Below, piece by piece: positions 11,178 to 18,745 of a stretch of 64,000 nucleotides of DNA (its first letter is position 1; every line of letters starts with the position of its first letter). Position numbers and translations under genes: made by a program. Under the pieces are notes generated by a model, which did no database searches, had not been told where the DNA came from, and was given only the letters and a program-made list of their open reading frames with translations. Source of the DNA: Fictibacillus sp. b24 (GTDB lineage: Bacteria; Bacillota; Bacilli; Bacillales; Fictibacillaceae); contig NZ_JAUCES010000005.1 in NCBI RefSeq assembly GCF_030348825.1, forward strand, positions 868,001-932,000, read 5' to 3'.

Positions 11178-11435
11178 ATGGTTGAGAAGATAGTAACCGT
11201 ACAGTTGAAAAGCGGACTACAAGCACGCCCAGCTGCATTATTTGTTCAAGAAGCAAACCGTTACACGTCTGATGTGTTTGTTGAGAAGGAAGGCAAGAAA
11301 GTCAACGCAAAGAGCATCATGGGGATTATGAGTTTAGCCGTAGGATCTGGTGCTGAACTTGTATTAGCTGTTGATGGCCCTGATGAGAATGAAGCGATCG
11401 AAGCATTATCGGCTTTTGTTTCAAAAGCAGAATAA
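11178..11435 (+). CDS. crh: HPr-like catabolite repression protein Crh
   Basis: An 85-residue HPr paralogue. Position 15, the PEP-dependent phosphorylation site of true HPr, is Gln (KSGLQARPA), so it cannot take part in PTS sugar transport. The regulatory Ser46 (NAKSIMG) is present and would be phosphorylated by HPr kinase to make a CcpA corepressor. This Gln15/Ser46 combination defines Crh. It is the last gene of the yvcI cluster; repeat DNA and a terminator follow the stop codon at once. Confidence 0.96.
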   Translation: MVEKIVTVQLKSGLQARPAALFVQEANRYTSDVFVEKEGKKVNAKSIMGIMSLAVGSGAELVLAVDGPDENEAIEALSAFVSKAE

Positions 11436-11436
11436 T

Positions 11437-11463
11437 TGGGGTCTGACCCCAGACAAATACAAA
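11437..11463. repeat. GGGGTCTGACCCC palindrome unit, crh copy
   Basis: TTGGGGTCTGACCCC followed by AGACAAATACAAA, directly after the crh stop and leading into the terminator arm CCGCCGTTTTGTCCAT. The same order (palindrome, ACAAATACAAA, then a TTTTGTC block) recurs after trpE and, with changes, after eno. Confidence 0.8.
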
Positions 11464-11507
11464 CCGCCGTTTTGTCCATCTCGAATGGACAAACAGCGGT
11501 TTTTTTC
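11461..11507 (+). terminator. Terminator after crh
   Basis: Long hairpin: AAACCGC...TTTGTCCAT pairs with ATGGACAAA...GCGGTTT across TCTCGA, followed by TTTTTTT. The 5' arm is part of the palindrome-associated repeat. Confidence 0.85.
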
Positions 11508-11519
11508 TATTTCATAGGG

Positions 11520-11547
11520 TTGGCCTACAAACATCTCCTTATATACT
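11520..11547 (+). promoter_or_regulatory. Possible promoter of the small membrane protein gene
   Basis: TTGGCC, 16-bp spacer, TATACT, just after the crh terminator. The -35 is poor. Confidence 0.4.
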
Positions 11548-11576
11548 GATAGTAGAGGAAAAGGGAGGCGATTATT

Positions 11577-11876
11577 TTGCATCATACAAGCTTTATGCAT
11601 GACTGGTCGTTTGCCGCTGGTTTAACACTCTTGAACATGCTTTTAACCCTATATTTGATCAGACCCCGAAAAAGTACAATAAGGCTCATCTTCTGGGTTT
11701 CAATGCTAATTTTTATTCTTCTTTATCCCTTGGCATTAGCAGGTTACACGCTGCAGTATCCACACAGTTCAGGCTTGTTCTTAGGCTTGGCCTTCATGAT
11801 TACGATTATTTTCAGCCTTATATTATTTTTTAGTGTTTGCTGGGTTTGGGTGATTCGGCACTCCTTTTATCGGTAA
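11577..11876 (+). CDS. Small membrane protein, three predicted helices
   Basis: Not recognised as a named family. The 99-residue product has hydrophobic stretches at about residues 12-29, 36-57 and 66-92, with basic RPRKSTIR between the first two, so it is probably an inner-membrane protein. The start is TTG, supported by GGGAGGCG eight bases upstream; an internal ATG at residue 7 is possible. It stands alone between the crh terminator and the trpE leader. No catalytic motif is visible. Confidence 0.65.
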   Translation: MHHTSFMHDWSFAAGLTLLNMLLTLYLIRPRKSTIRLIFWVSMLIFILLYPLALAGYTLQYPHSSGLFLGLAFMITIIFSLILFFSVCWVWVIRHSFYR

Positions 11877-11898
11877 GAGATTGAAGCCTAAACAACGG

Positions 11899-11927
11899 TT
11901 GACAGATAAGGGGTAACCCTATATATT
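11899..11927 (+). promoter_or_regulatory. Sigma-A promoter of trpE
   Basis: Consensus TTGACA, 17-bp spacer, TATATT. Transcription would start near 11934, placing the (G/U)AG triplets almost at the 5' end of the leader. Confidence 0.85.
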
Positions 11928-11940
11928 TATCACTAATCAG

Positions 11941-12004
11941 GAGAATAGTAAGAGTTGAGATGAGTGGAGAGAAGAGAGCATAGCTTGAGCTGAGTTGAGA
12001 GTAG
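11941..12004 (+). promoter_or_regulatory. TRAP-binding site of the trp leader
   Basis: About 12 GAG/TAG triplets at near-constant 5-6 base spacing: starts at 11941, 11946, 11952, 11957, 11962, 11967, ~11974, 11981, 11987, 11992, 11997 and 12002. TRAP (MtrB), an 11-mer ring, binds about eleven such triplets separated by 2-3 bases when loaded with tryptophan. Base composition is strongly purine-rich compared with the surroundings. The mtrB gene is not in the window. Confidence 0.87.
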
Positions 12005-12056
12005 TTAATCCTGGATTAAACCTCTTTCTTAGTTTATTAATGATGCATTTAATCAG

Positions 12057-12092
12057 CCTCCGCTGTTACAAGCGAGAGGTTTTTATATTTTT
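12057..12092 (+). terminator. Attenuator terminator of trpE
   Basis: CCTCCGCT / AGCG-A-GAGG hairpin around GTTACA, then TTTTTATATTTTT, ending shortly before the trpE ribosome site. Upstream CCTCTTTCTT (12021-12030) can pair with the purine-rich triplet region, the expected antiterminator. Confidence 0.8.
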
Positions 12093-12110
12093 GAAAGAGG
12101 TGAGGTATAC

Positions 12111-13643
12111 ATGTTTGTACCAACGTTAGAGGAAGTTGTATCTCTATCGAAAGAAAACTATAATGTGATTCCGATCGGTTTTACATATCTATCCGATCAT
12201 GAAACGTGCATCTCTCAGTTTGAGAGAGTGCGATACGAGCAGCATGCGTTTCTCCTTGAAAGTGTAGAAGGCGGAGAACGGTGGGCTAGATACTCGTATA
12301 TCGGTAGAAAACCCTTTTTGGTGGTTTCCTCCAAAGGGAACGAAGTCGATCTTAATTTTATAAAAGAAGATGAACACATACAGAAACAAGGTTCTCCTTT
12401 AGATATCGTGAAAGAGTATATGTCGCGATACAAATCTCCTAAACACTCTTCTCTGCCTCCGTTCACTGGAGGTGCTGTTGGCTTTTTCGGCTATGACTTG
12501 ATTCATACGTTTGAAAATGTGCCGAAACCAAAATCATCATCCAACCAAGAAAATGAAATGGAATTTTTGTTCACAGACGAAATCATTGTATTTGATCATC
12601 TAAAACAAAAAACCACAATCCTGTGCAATCTGCACGTTTCACCTGATGACAATGAAAAAAACATTCAAAAAAAGTTTAACGACGTTTGCAAGAGAATTCG
12701 CGAAACGTATCAAGAGCTGCAGCAACACCCGAAAAGTAAGGCAGTAAACGCAGAACAGCCGATTGCCGTGAAAACAAGCAGCGGAGTTCGCTCTTCTCAT
12801 ACAAAAGAAGAATTCTGTTCCATGGTGAAGCAGGCGAAAGAATACATTCAATCTGGTGATGTTTTTCAAGTCGTATTGTCACAGCGTTTTGAGCAGGAAA
12901 CAGAAGCGGATCCGTTTGATGTGTACCGGCTTCTGCGTTCCATGAACCCATCACCATATATGTATTATTACAAATCTAACGACACGTATATCGTAGGTGC
13001 CTCGCCCGAGCTTCTTGTAAAAGTAGATAACGGATGTGTGGAAAACAGGCCGATTGCGGGAACTCGTCCAAGAGGCAAGACTCGTGAAGAAGACCTTGCG
13101 TATGAACAAGACCTGCTCGCAGATGAAAAAGAGCGTGCAGAACATGTCATGCTAGTGGATCTAGGCAGAAACGATGTTGGCCGAGTCAGTGAATTTGGGT
13201 CTGTTGAGCTAGATTCTTATATGGAAATCGAGCGGTATTCACACGTAATGCACATGGTTTCACACGTGAAAGGCAGAATGCAAAAAGATAAAGATTTCTT
13301 TGATGCTTTGCGCTCGTGCATGCCTGCTGGTACGGTTTCAGGTGCCCCGAAGGTAAGAGCGATGCAGATCATCTCTGAACTGGAAAAGCAATCTCGAGGT
13401 GTATATGGAGGCGCTATCGGCTATTTAGGATTCAACGGGCAGATGGACTCGTGCATCGCGATTCGAACAATCGTGTTTCAAGACGGAAAAGCGTATGTAC
13501 AAGCAGGTGCAGGTGTTGTTGCGGATTCTGTACCTGAACGTGAATACGAAGAAACGGTCAACAAAGCCAAAGCCATGCTGAAAGCAATCGAGGGGGGGAC
13601 AGACCCCAGACAAATACAAATCCCTGTTTTGTCCATTCAGTGA
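12111..13643 (+). CDS. trpE: Anthranilate synthase component I
   Basis: Chorismate-binding enzyme that makes anthranilate, the first step of tryptophan synthesis. The feedback-site motif LLES (residues ~47-50) and NPSPYMYY support TrpE; the catalytic region contains PIAGTRPRGKTREED, DLGRNDVGRV and AGAGVVADSVPEREY. PIAGTRPRG argues against PabB. About 500 residues are native; the last ~16 (GGTDPRQIQIPVLSIQ) are encoded by a GGGG-ACAGACCCC repeat unit that also supplies the stop region. No trpDCFBA genes follow, so the amidotransferase partner must be elsewhere. RBS AAGAGGTGAGG. Confidence 0.95.
   Translation: MFVPTLEEVVSLSKENYNVIPIGFTYLSDHETCISQFERVRYEQHAFLLESVEGGERWARYSYIGRKPFLVVSSKGNEVDLNFIKEDEHIQKQGSPLDIVKEYMSRYKSPKHSSLPPFTGGAVGFFGYDLIHTFENVPKPKSSSNQENEMEFLFTDEIIVFDHLKQKTTILCNLHVSPDDNEKNIQKKFNDVCKRIRETYQELQQHPKSKAVNAEQPIAVKTSSGVRSSHTKEEFCSMVKQAKEYIQSGDVFQVVLSQRFEQETEADPFDVYRLLRSMNPSPYMYYYKSNDTYIVGASPELLVKVDNGCVENRPIAGTRPRGKTREEDLAYEQDLLADEKERAEHVMLVDLGRNDVGRVSEFGSVELDSYMEIERYSHVMHMVSHVKGRMQKDKDFFDALRSCMPAGTVSGAPKVRAMQIISELEKQSRGVYGGAIGYLGFNGQMDSCIAIRTIVFQDGKAYVQAGAGVVADSVPEREYEETVNKAKAMLKAIEGGTDPRQIQIPVLSIQ
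13593..13634. repeat. Palindrome unit fused to the 3' end of trpE
   Basis: GGGGGACAGACCCC, AGACAAATACAAA and CCTGTTTTGTCCAT match the crh-linked unit, but here the unit lies inside the reading frame and encodes the terminal residues of TrpE. Confidence 0.8.
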
Positions 13644-13791
13644 GGACACCCAACGCATCAAACAACCAAACACATTCGTAGCTTAAAGCCAGCCGCTATG
13701 AGCATTTTTCTATTATCACAGCACCAAAATGGATATACTGTCCCTTGTATCATTTTTACCAATCTTAATACTCGTAAAGGGGACTTAATAG

Positions 13792-14769
13792 ATGAAAGCT
13801 TTATTGTTACAAGACAAAAACATGTGGCGTGAAATGAAAGTCAGCGAAACAGAAAAACCTGTTCCAGGACCAGGTGAAGTTCTTGTGAAAGTGAAGGCAG
13901 CGGGACTTAATCCAGTGGATTATAAAACGGCTACTAACGGAAATCCGAACTGGAGCTATCCTCATATTTTAGGACTAGATGCAGCGGTTGTTATTGAAGG
14001 AACAGGTGAAGGAGTTACGGAATTCAAACAAGGAGACCGTGTATTCTATCATGGCAACCTCGCGAAAAAAGGCGGATTCGCTGAATATGCGCTAACTACC
14101 GCTCATACGATAGCTAGAATTCCAGATGGATTGTCATTTGAGGAAGCAGCCGCTCTTCCGTGTGCTGGAATGACGGCTTATCAAGCACTATTCCGTAAGA
14201 TGAACCTGCAAGAAGGTGAAACGATCCTGATCCATGGTGGTGCAGGAGGCGTTGGCGGTTTTGCGATACAGCTTGCTAAACAGGTCGGAGCAACAATCAT
14301 CACAACATGCTCGCCTGAGAATGAAGAATACGTTAAAAGCTTAGGAGCAGATCACGTCATTTTTTATAAGACAGAAGACGTTCACACGCGCATTATGGAA
14401 CTGACAAACGATGTGGGTGTAGATGCCGTTCTTGACACGGTTAGCCGAGTGAATGCTACTGAATCGCTAAAAAGCATCGCGTTTAATGGACGGATCGCGT
14501 TCATTGCTGGAAATCCGGATTATTCTGCTGTAAAACCCTTCAGCCAAGCGCTCTCTTTTCACGAGATTGCACTAGGTGCTGTTCATTTTTCTAATTCAGT
14601 AAAAGCACAAAAAGATCTTGCTCTGATGAACGAAGAATTGGCTAAGCTTGTGGTCGAGGGCAAACTATCAGCTATGATTTCTGAAACAATTACATTAGAA
14701 GAAGTACCAGCTGCACTTGCTAAGCTTGCTGAAAGGCACGTTAAAGGAAAAATTGTTGCTGTACTTTAA
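13792..14769 (+). CDS. Zinc-independent MDR oxidoreductase (quinone reductase-like)
   Basis: Medium-chain dehydrogenase/reductase of 325 residues. It has the N-terminal GroES-like fold (GPGEVLVKVKAAGLNPVDYK) and an NAD(P)-binding Rossmann domain with HGGAGGVGGFAIQLAKQ near residue 145. The cysteine/histidine ligands of zinc alcohol dehydrogenases are absent, and GLNPVDYK is typical of quinone oxidoreductase-like proteins. The substrate cannot be predicted. It is a single gene, convergent with clpP, sharing a bidirectional terminator. Confidence 0.88.
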   Translation: MKALLLQDKNMWREMKVSETEKPVPGPGEVLVKVKAAGLNPVDYKTATNGNPNWSYPHILGLDAAVVIEGTGEGVTEFKQGDRVFYHGNLAKKGGFAEYALTTAHTIARIPDGLSFEEAAALPCAGMTAYQALFRKMNLQEGETILIHGGAGGVGGFAIQLAKQVGATIITTCSPENEEYVKSLGADHVIFYKTEDVHTRIMELTNDVGVDAVLDTVSRVNATESLKSIAFNGRIAFIAGNPDYSAVKPFSQALSFHEIALGAVHFSNSVKAQKDLALMNEELAKLVVEGKLSAMISETITLEEVPAALAKLAERHVKGKIVAVL

Positions 14770-14780
14770 AAGAACATAAA

Positions 14781-14819
14781 AAAAACAGGGCTGCTCAATA
14801 ATGAAGCAGTCCTGTTTTT
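14781..14819. terminator. Bidirectional terminator between the MDR gene and clpP
   Basis: AAAACAGGGCTGCT and AGCAGTCCTGTTTTT form a stem with T runs on both strands, serving the two convergent genes. Confidence 0.85.
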
Positions 14820-14828
14820 GTGATGATA

Positions 14829-15431
14829 TTATTTTTTAATGTCTGTGCTGTCTACAGACGTGATTAGTTTATCAACCAATCCATATTTAACAGCATCTTC
14901 TGCAAGTAGGAAATTATCACGATCCGTGTCGCGCTCAATCACTTCAAGCGGTTGACCTGTTTTTTCAGACAAGATTTTGTTAAGCTGTTCACGCATTTGA
15001 ATAATGCGGCGTGCGTGAATTTCGATATCACTCGCTTGGCCGCGTGTTCCGCCAAGTGGCTGGTGAATCATAACTTCTGAATTCGGAAGCACATAACGCT
15101 TACCTTTTTCACCTGCTGCTAATAAGAAAGCACCCATAGATGCTGCCATACCGATACAGATTGTGGATACGTGCGGCTTGATGAAATTCATTGTGTCATA
15201 AATCGCCATACCAGCTGTGATAGATCCACCCGGGCTGTTTATGTATAACGAGATGTCTTTATCAGGATCTTCAGCAGCCAGGAATAGAAGCTGTGCTACG
15301 ATTGAGTTAGAAACGTTATCATCGATTGCACTGCCAAGCATAATAATACGGTCTTTTAACAGACGGGAGTAAATATCGTAAGCGCGCTCCCCACGGTTCG
15401 TTTGTTCAATAACTGTTGGAATTAAGTTCAT
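14829..15431 (-). CDS. clpP: ATP-dependent Clp protease proteolytic subunit
   Basis: Serine peptidase that forms the two-ring proteolytic chamber used with ClpX, ClpC or ClpE. The catalytic triad is readable: Ser98 in GMAASMGAF, His123 in VMIHQPLGG, Asp172 in RDTDRDNF. Length of 200 residues matches ClpP of Bacillus. AAGGAGGATTTCC precedes the ATG. Upstream is a sigma-A promoter overlapped by a CtsR heptad repeat, so heat or protein stress should induce it. Confidence 0.97.
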   Translation of the reverse strand: MNLIPTVIEQTNRGERAYDIYSRLLKDRIIMLGSAIDDNVSNSIVAQLLFLAAEDPDKDISLYINSPGGSITAGMAIYDTMNFIKPHVSTICIGMAASMGAFLLAAGEKGKRYVLPNSEVMIHQPLGGTRGQASDIEIHARRIIQMREQLNKILSEKTGQPLEVIERDTDRDNFLLAEDAVKYGLVDKLITSVDSTDIKK

Positions 15432-15471
15432 GGAAATCCTCCTTCTCCTTTTTCAACTAAACTGTACTGTC

Positions 15472-15500
15472 ATCATACAAAAAAGGTCAAACAAGGTCAA
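15472..15500 (-). promoter_or_regulatory. Sigma-A promoter of clpP
   Basis: On the minus strand: TTGACC, 17-bp spacer, TATGAT. The CtsR operator covers the -35 and most of the spacer. Confidence 0.82.
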
Positions 15501-15501
15501 A
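15485..15501. promoter_or_regulatory. CtsR operator upstream of clpP
   Basis: GGTCAAACAAGGTCAAA matches the CtsR consensus RGTCAAA-NAN-RGTCAAA exactly. It reads on the plus strand, opposite to clpP, and overlaps the clpP -35 box, giving a simple repressor-occlusion layout. Confidence 0.9.
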
Positions 15502-15649
15502 CAATATGCTGTATGTAACTCATTTCGCCAGCATTGCTAAATCTCCTTCTTACACCTTATGTATGGGCTATCATCATAATGCCCGCTAGAAGCAGGATTT
15601 TAAACCTCTACATTAGAAAACATTACCCTTAAAACGGTATAATTAAGCT

Positions 15650-15865
15650 TTAGTTTTCGTTTTTAATTTCAATATAAGCGGTTTCTAAATTACGAATACG
15701 GCGCACGATCTCACTGTTTTTATTGAGATTATCATTGATAAGTGTCCCGACAATTGAACGATAATAAGCATTCATCGCATGTGTCTTTGTAAAAACATCT
15801 TTGTTTCTTTCAATATATTGCTGAAAATTTTCTTTAAAATAAGGTACTGAAAACGCTTCGCTCAC
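15650..15865 (-). CDS. yvfG: YvfG-like small protein
   Basis: A 71-residue, mostly helical soluble protein beginning SEAFSVPYFKENFQQYIE and containing THAMNAYYRSIVGTL. This resembles B. subtilis YvfG, a small protein of unknown function encoded next to sigL, as here. The start is GTG at 15865 with GGAGGATGAACT upstream. No catalytic or DNA-binding motif is seen; a small dimeric helical hairpin is likely. Confidence 0.78.
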   Translation of the reverse strand: MSEAFSVPYFKENFQQYIERNKDVFTKTHAMNAYYRSIVGTLINDNLNKNSEIVRRIRNLETAYIEIKNEN

Positions 15866-15978
15866 AGTTCATCCTCCTTCACTCAATAAACCAGTTTCTA
15901 AAGATGCTACAGGTCTTTATCTATCATAGCCTATTTAAGTGGCCGAGCAAAAGGATATCGAAAATTTCATCCCTTGTT

Positions 15979-16007
15979 TTGACAATTGAGGTTGGGCATG
16001 TTATAGT
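15979..16007 (+). promoter_or_regulatory. Strong sigma-A promoter of the cold-shock gene
   Basis: TTGACA, 17-bp spacer, TATAGT, 196 bp before the start codon, so the mRNA carries a leader of about 190 nt. Confidence 0.85.
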
Positions 16008-16013
16008 TAATTC

Positions 16014-16202
16014 AACCTTTTACGTTGTGAATATGTTTTGGATTTAAAGCGGTCGTACTTTTTGAATAAGAAGTGGAACACTTGAATCCGCTTCTGAATT
16101 ATTCAGATGAGTGCGCATTTTTTTATGCCTTTTTATTTACATAGTAAGACGGTTAAAAGAGTTAAAACGCTTACAAAAAGCGTTTGTAAGGAGGAAACAC
16201 CC
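16014..16202 (+). promoter_or_regulatory. Long 5' leader of the cold-shock gene
   Basis: Region between the predicted start point and the csp ATG. It can form a hairpin GAAGTGGA...TCCGCTTC around 16070-16097 and ends in a strong AAGGAGGA ribosome site. Long structured leaders that act as RNA thermosensors are known for csp genes; that function is inferred here. Confidence 0.5.
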
Positions 16203-16403
16203 ATGCAAAATGGTAAAGTAAAATGGTTCAACGCTGAAAAAGGTTTCGGCTTCATCGAAGTTGAAGGTGGAAACGATGTATTCGTACACTTTTCTGCAAT
16301 TCAATCAGAAGGCTTCAAGTCTCTTGAAGAAGGACAAGAAGTATCTTTCGAAATCGTTGATGGCGAGCGCGGACCACAAGCTGCTAACGTAACAAAACTT
16401 TAA
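16203..16403 (+). CDS. csp: Cold-shock protein (CspA/CspB family)
   Basis: A 66-residue single cold-shock domain that binds single-stranded RNA/DNA and melts secondary structure. RNP1 (KGFGFI) and RNP2 (VFVHF) are intact, with aromatic residues at the usual positions (KWFN). ATG 16203 is chosen over upstream in-frame codons because AAGGAGGA precedes it and the product then has the canonical length. It is monocistronic, with a strong promoter and terminator. Confidence 0.96.
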   Translation: MQNGKVKWFNAEKGFGFIEVEGGNDVFVHFSAIQSEGFKSLEEGQEVSFEIVDGERGPQAANVTKL

Positions 16404-16416
16404 TAGTAAAGTTTAG

Positions 16417-16454
16417 AATGCCACACTACCTTCGGGCGGTGCTGGCATTTTTTT
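16417..16454 (+). terminator. Terminator of the cold-shock gene
   Basis: AATGCCA-CACTACC, stable TTCG loop, GGCGGTG-CTGGCATT, then TTTTTT. Confidence 0.9.
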
Positions 16455-16487
16455 GTATCTAAGAGGGTATGAAATTGCGGGTGAATT

Positions 16488-16544
16488 GTATGTTAAATTG
16501 TAAGGGGTCTGTCCCGGGGACAGACCCCTTACAATTTAACATAC
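16488..16544. repeat. 57-bp near-perfect palindrome with GGGGTCTGTCCCC-type core
   Basis: Two exact 28-bp arms (16488-16515 and 16517-16544) separated by one G. The centre is GGGGTCTGTCCC/GGGACAGACCCC and the outer arms are AT-rich (GTATGTTAAATTGTAA). It lies after the csp terminator and contains no ORF. Confidence 0.9.
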
Positions 16545-16600
16545 GTGCTTAATCAAGATTCTAATTATACTTAAGCTTGAAGGAACGTTGTGTATTTCTG

Positions 16601-16649
16601 ACAAATACAAATTTTATGAATTTGTATTTGTTTGGGGTCAGACCCCAAA
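16601..16649. repeat. Double hairpin: ACAAATACAAATT inverted repeat plus GGGGTCAGACCCC
   Basis: ACAAATACAAATT (16601-16613) pairs exactly with AATTTGTATTTGT (16619-16631), immediately followed by TTTGGGGTCAGACCCCAAA. It is an inverted form of the crh/trpE unit, just upstream of rpoN. Confidence 0.85.
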
Positions 16650-16711
16650 TTTTGTAGGATGTACAGCGCTTTCATCTGTAGTATGATGAAAGAATAGGGG
16701 AGGGATTTAAG

Positions 16712-18037
16712 ATGGAAATGGGTTTGTTTCAACAACAGAGCATGAATCTTGTCATGACAACGGAATTGCGCCAGGCCATCGCCATTTTACAAGTTCCCAG
16801 TTTTGAACTGACATCATACCTTCAAGAGCAGGCATTAGAAAATCCGCTTATTGAAATCGCAGAGCCTAAAGGCATGTTTACAACTTTGAAAAAAAGTGTG
16901 CGCAAAAACGGCATGAACAGCCGTACAGATGAAAATCAGCATCTCGAACATTTAATCATCGAAAAAGAAACCCTTTATGACTATCTATATAAGCAGTCCA
17001 TTCTTCTTCCAATTGAAGAAAAGGATCGCAAACTTTTTCAATATTTACTTTTAAGCATAGATGAAAGCGGTTATCTAACTGTATCCGCTCTAGAAACGGC
17101 AGCTAGATTTAATACAACAGTAGAAAAATGTGAAGAGCTTATTAGTCTGCTGCAAACACTTGAACCTGTTGGGATCGGAGCGAGAGATCTAAGAGAGTGC
17201 CTCTTACTACAGCTGCGTGAACAACACCTTGAACATACGTTAAGCTACATAATTGTCGATCAGCATTTGGATCAATTAGCTGAAAGAAAAATGAAAACGC
17301 TAGCGTCAATTCTGAATGTAACCCCGCAAGAAGTGGAAAAGGCAGCAGATTTTCTGCAAACGCTTGAACCACGTCCGGGGGCGGCGTTTTCGCCAGTAAA
17401 TGATCAGGCGTATTTATATCCTGACGTCTCTGTCACCGAAGAAAATGGTAAGTTTCACATCTCGGTAAACGAGCAATACTCACCAATCTTAAAACTGAAC
17501 GACAGTTATGGATCGCTTTTAAACGGAAAAAATGCTACATCAAAATTTCTAGATGATTCTTTTCAAAAATTCAATTGGCTGAAAAAAGCGCTGGAACAAA
17601 GAAGAGAAACATTGCTTAACATTACGAAAGAGATCGTCCGGGTACAGGAAACGTATTTTTTAAGCTTTGAAAAATCAGATCTCATACCACTGACTTTAAA
17701 AGAAGTAGCAGATGAAATCGGTGTCCACGAATCGACAGTGAGCCGTGCCGTGAAGAACAAAGTACTGCAAACCACTAAAGGAGCTGTGGAACTTAAAAGC
17801 TTTTTCACAGCAAAAATCTTTACGCAAGACGGTGGCAGTGCGTCGGCAACCTCTGCTAAAACCGAGATTAAAAAACTAGTAGATAACGAAGATAAACAAA
17901 AACCTTTATCTGATCAAATGCTGGCTGCACTCCTTGAAAAAAACAACGGACTATCGATATCCAGAAGAACGGTTGCGAAATATAGGGAAGAGCTTAATAT
18001 TCCTTCCTCATCCAAACGCAAACGGTATACCTCTTAA
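16712..18037 (+). CDS. rpoN: RNA polymerase sigma-54 factor (SigL)
   Basis: A 441-residue sigma factor that directs transcription from -24/-12 promoters with AAA+ activators (in Bacillus: arginine, acetoin and branched amino-acid catabolism). The glutamine-containing activator-interaction region lies at residues 5-50 (QQQSMNLVMTTELRQAIAIL), the core-binding domain in the middle, a helix-turn-helix at about 330-350 (LKEVADEIGVHESTVSRAVKN), and the RpoN box near the C-terminus (ISRRTVAKYREELNIPSS). The start has GGGGAGGG upstream. It neighbours yvfG as in B. subtilis. Confidence 0.95.
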   Translation: MEMGLFQQQSMNLVMTTELRQAIAILQVPSFELTSYLQEQALENPLIEIAEPKGMFTTLKKSVRKNGMNSRTDENQHLEHLIIEKETLYDYLYKQSILLPIEEKDRKLFQYLLLSIDESGYLTVSALETAARFNTTVEKCEELISLLQTLEPVGIGARDLRECLLLQLREQHLEHTLSYIIVDQHLDQLAERKMKTLASILNVTPQEVEKAADFLQTLEPRPGAAFSPVNDQAYLYPDVSVTEENGKFHISVNEQYSPILKLNDSYGSLLNGKNATSKFLDDSFQKFNWLKKALEQRRETLLNITKEIVRVQETYFLSFEKSDLIPLTLKEVADEIGVHESTVSRAVKNKVLQTTKGAVELKSFFTAKIFTQDGGSASATSAKTEIKKLVDNEDKQKPLSDQMLAALLEKNNGLSISRRTVAKYREELNIPSSSKRKRYTS

Positions 18038-18074
18038 AAAGATTTTTTCCACTAGGAGAAAATCTTTTGCTTTT
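18037..18074 (+). terminator. Probable terminator after rpoN
   Basis: AAAAGATTTTTTCC / GGAGAAAATCTTTT stem with loop ACTA, then GCTTTTTC. The T run is interrupted, so it is moderately convincing. Confidence 0.6.
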
Positions 18075-18283
18075 TCAAGGGAAATAGAGGTTAAATCCAG
18101 TGGGGATGCACACGGCTTAGTCTCATCCGTTCTTATCACGGAAAACCGGACCATAATCACGGGAAAATGGTTGTCCATCAAGGAAAAAACTGTCCATGTT
18201 ATAAAAACACCACACTAATAAACAGTAACAACTCAAACATGATAAAATAACAAAAGAAATCCAATCAGAAGGAGACCTCAAAA

Positions 18284-18529
18284 ATGGGTGAAAAAGAAGT
18301 CCTTTTTTATACGAAAGTACATTGTCCACTTTGTGATCAGGCACATAAACTATTACAGGAGCTGCAGCAGGAATCTCCTTTTTCCATTGAAGTAATCGAC
18401 ATTTATCAAGATGATGTCCTTCTTGAAAAATACGGGCTTATGATACCTGTAATTGAAGTAGACGGTAAGGAAATTGACTATGGTATCATCTCTAAAGATA
18501 AAATAAAGAAAGCGCTTACTAATTTTTAA
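18284..18529 (+). CDS. Glutaredoxin-like thiol-redox protein
   Basis: An 81-residue thioredoxin-fold protein with the redox motif CPLC (VHCPLCDQAH, residues 14-17) and cis-proline region MIPVIEVDG. Such glutaredoxin-family genes commonly precede cggR in Bacillaceae. It is small enough to be a single-domain NrdH/YruB-like protein; partners are unknown. The start follows AGAAGGAGACC. Confidence 0.87.
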   Translation: MGEKEVLFYTKVHCPLCDQAHKLLQELQQESPFSIEVIDIYQDDVLLEKYGLMIPVIEVDGKEIDYGIISKDKIKKALTNF

Positions 18530-18708
18530 TAAGTAAAAGTTGTTGAAATGTAGTGAAAGTATTTGATAATATAAACTTGCCAGAAAGAAATCTGACACTT
18601 TTATGACAAAAAGTGAAAGCTGGCACGTTTTAAAAAAAGACTTTCAGGGTAATCTACAATAGGTAATAATGGAACTTGGGTTTAAACCAAGTTATTTTTA
18701 CGAGTTAA

Positions 18709-18745
18709 TGGGACAAAAAATGACTAACTGGGACAAAAACTGTCC
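18709..18745 (+). promoter_or_regulatory. CggR operator
   Basis: Two direct repeats with a 20-bp period: TGGGAC-N6-TGACT and TGGGAC-N6-TGTCC. This matches the arrangement of the CggR operator of B. subtilis (GGGAC-N6-TGTCC twice), though the first right half is degenerate. It lies about 65 bp before cggR and downstream of a poorly defined promoter, consistent with fructose-1,6-bisphosphate-relieved autorepression. Confidence 0.75.

Noticed and set aside
11941-12092. T-box riboswitch upstream of trpE
   Set aside because: No T-box sequence or specifier loop is present, whereas regular GAG/TAG triplets match TRAP.
12111-13643. para-Aminobenzoate synthase (PabB) or isochorismate synthase
   Set aside because: LLES, NPSPYMYY and PIAGTRPRG favour TrpE, and a TRAP leader precedes it.
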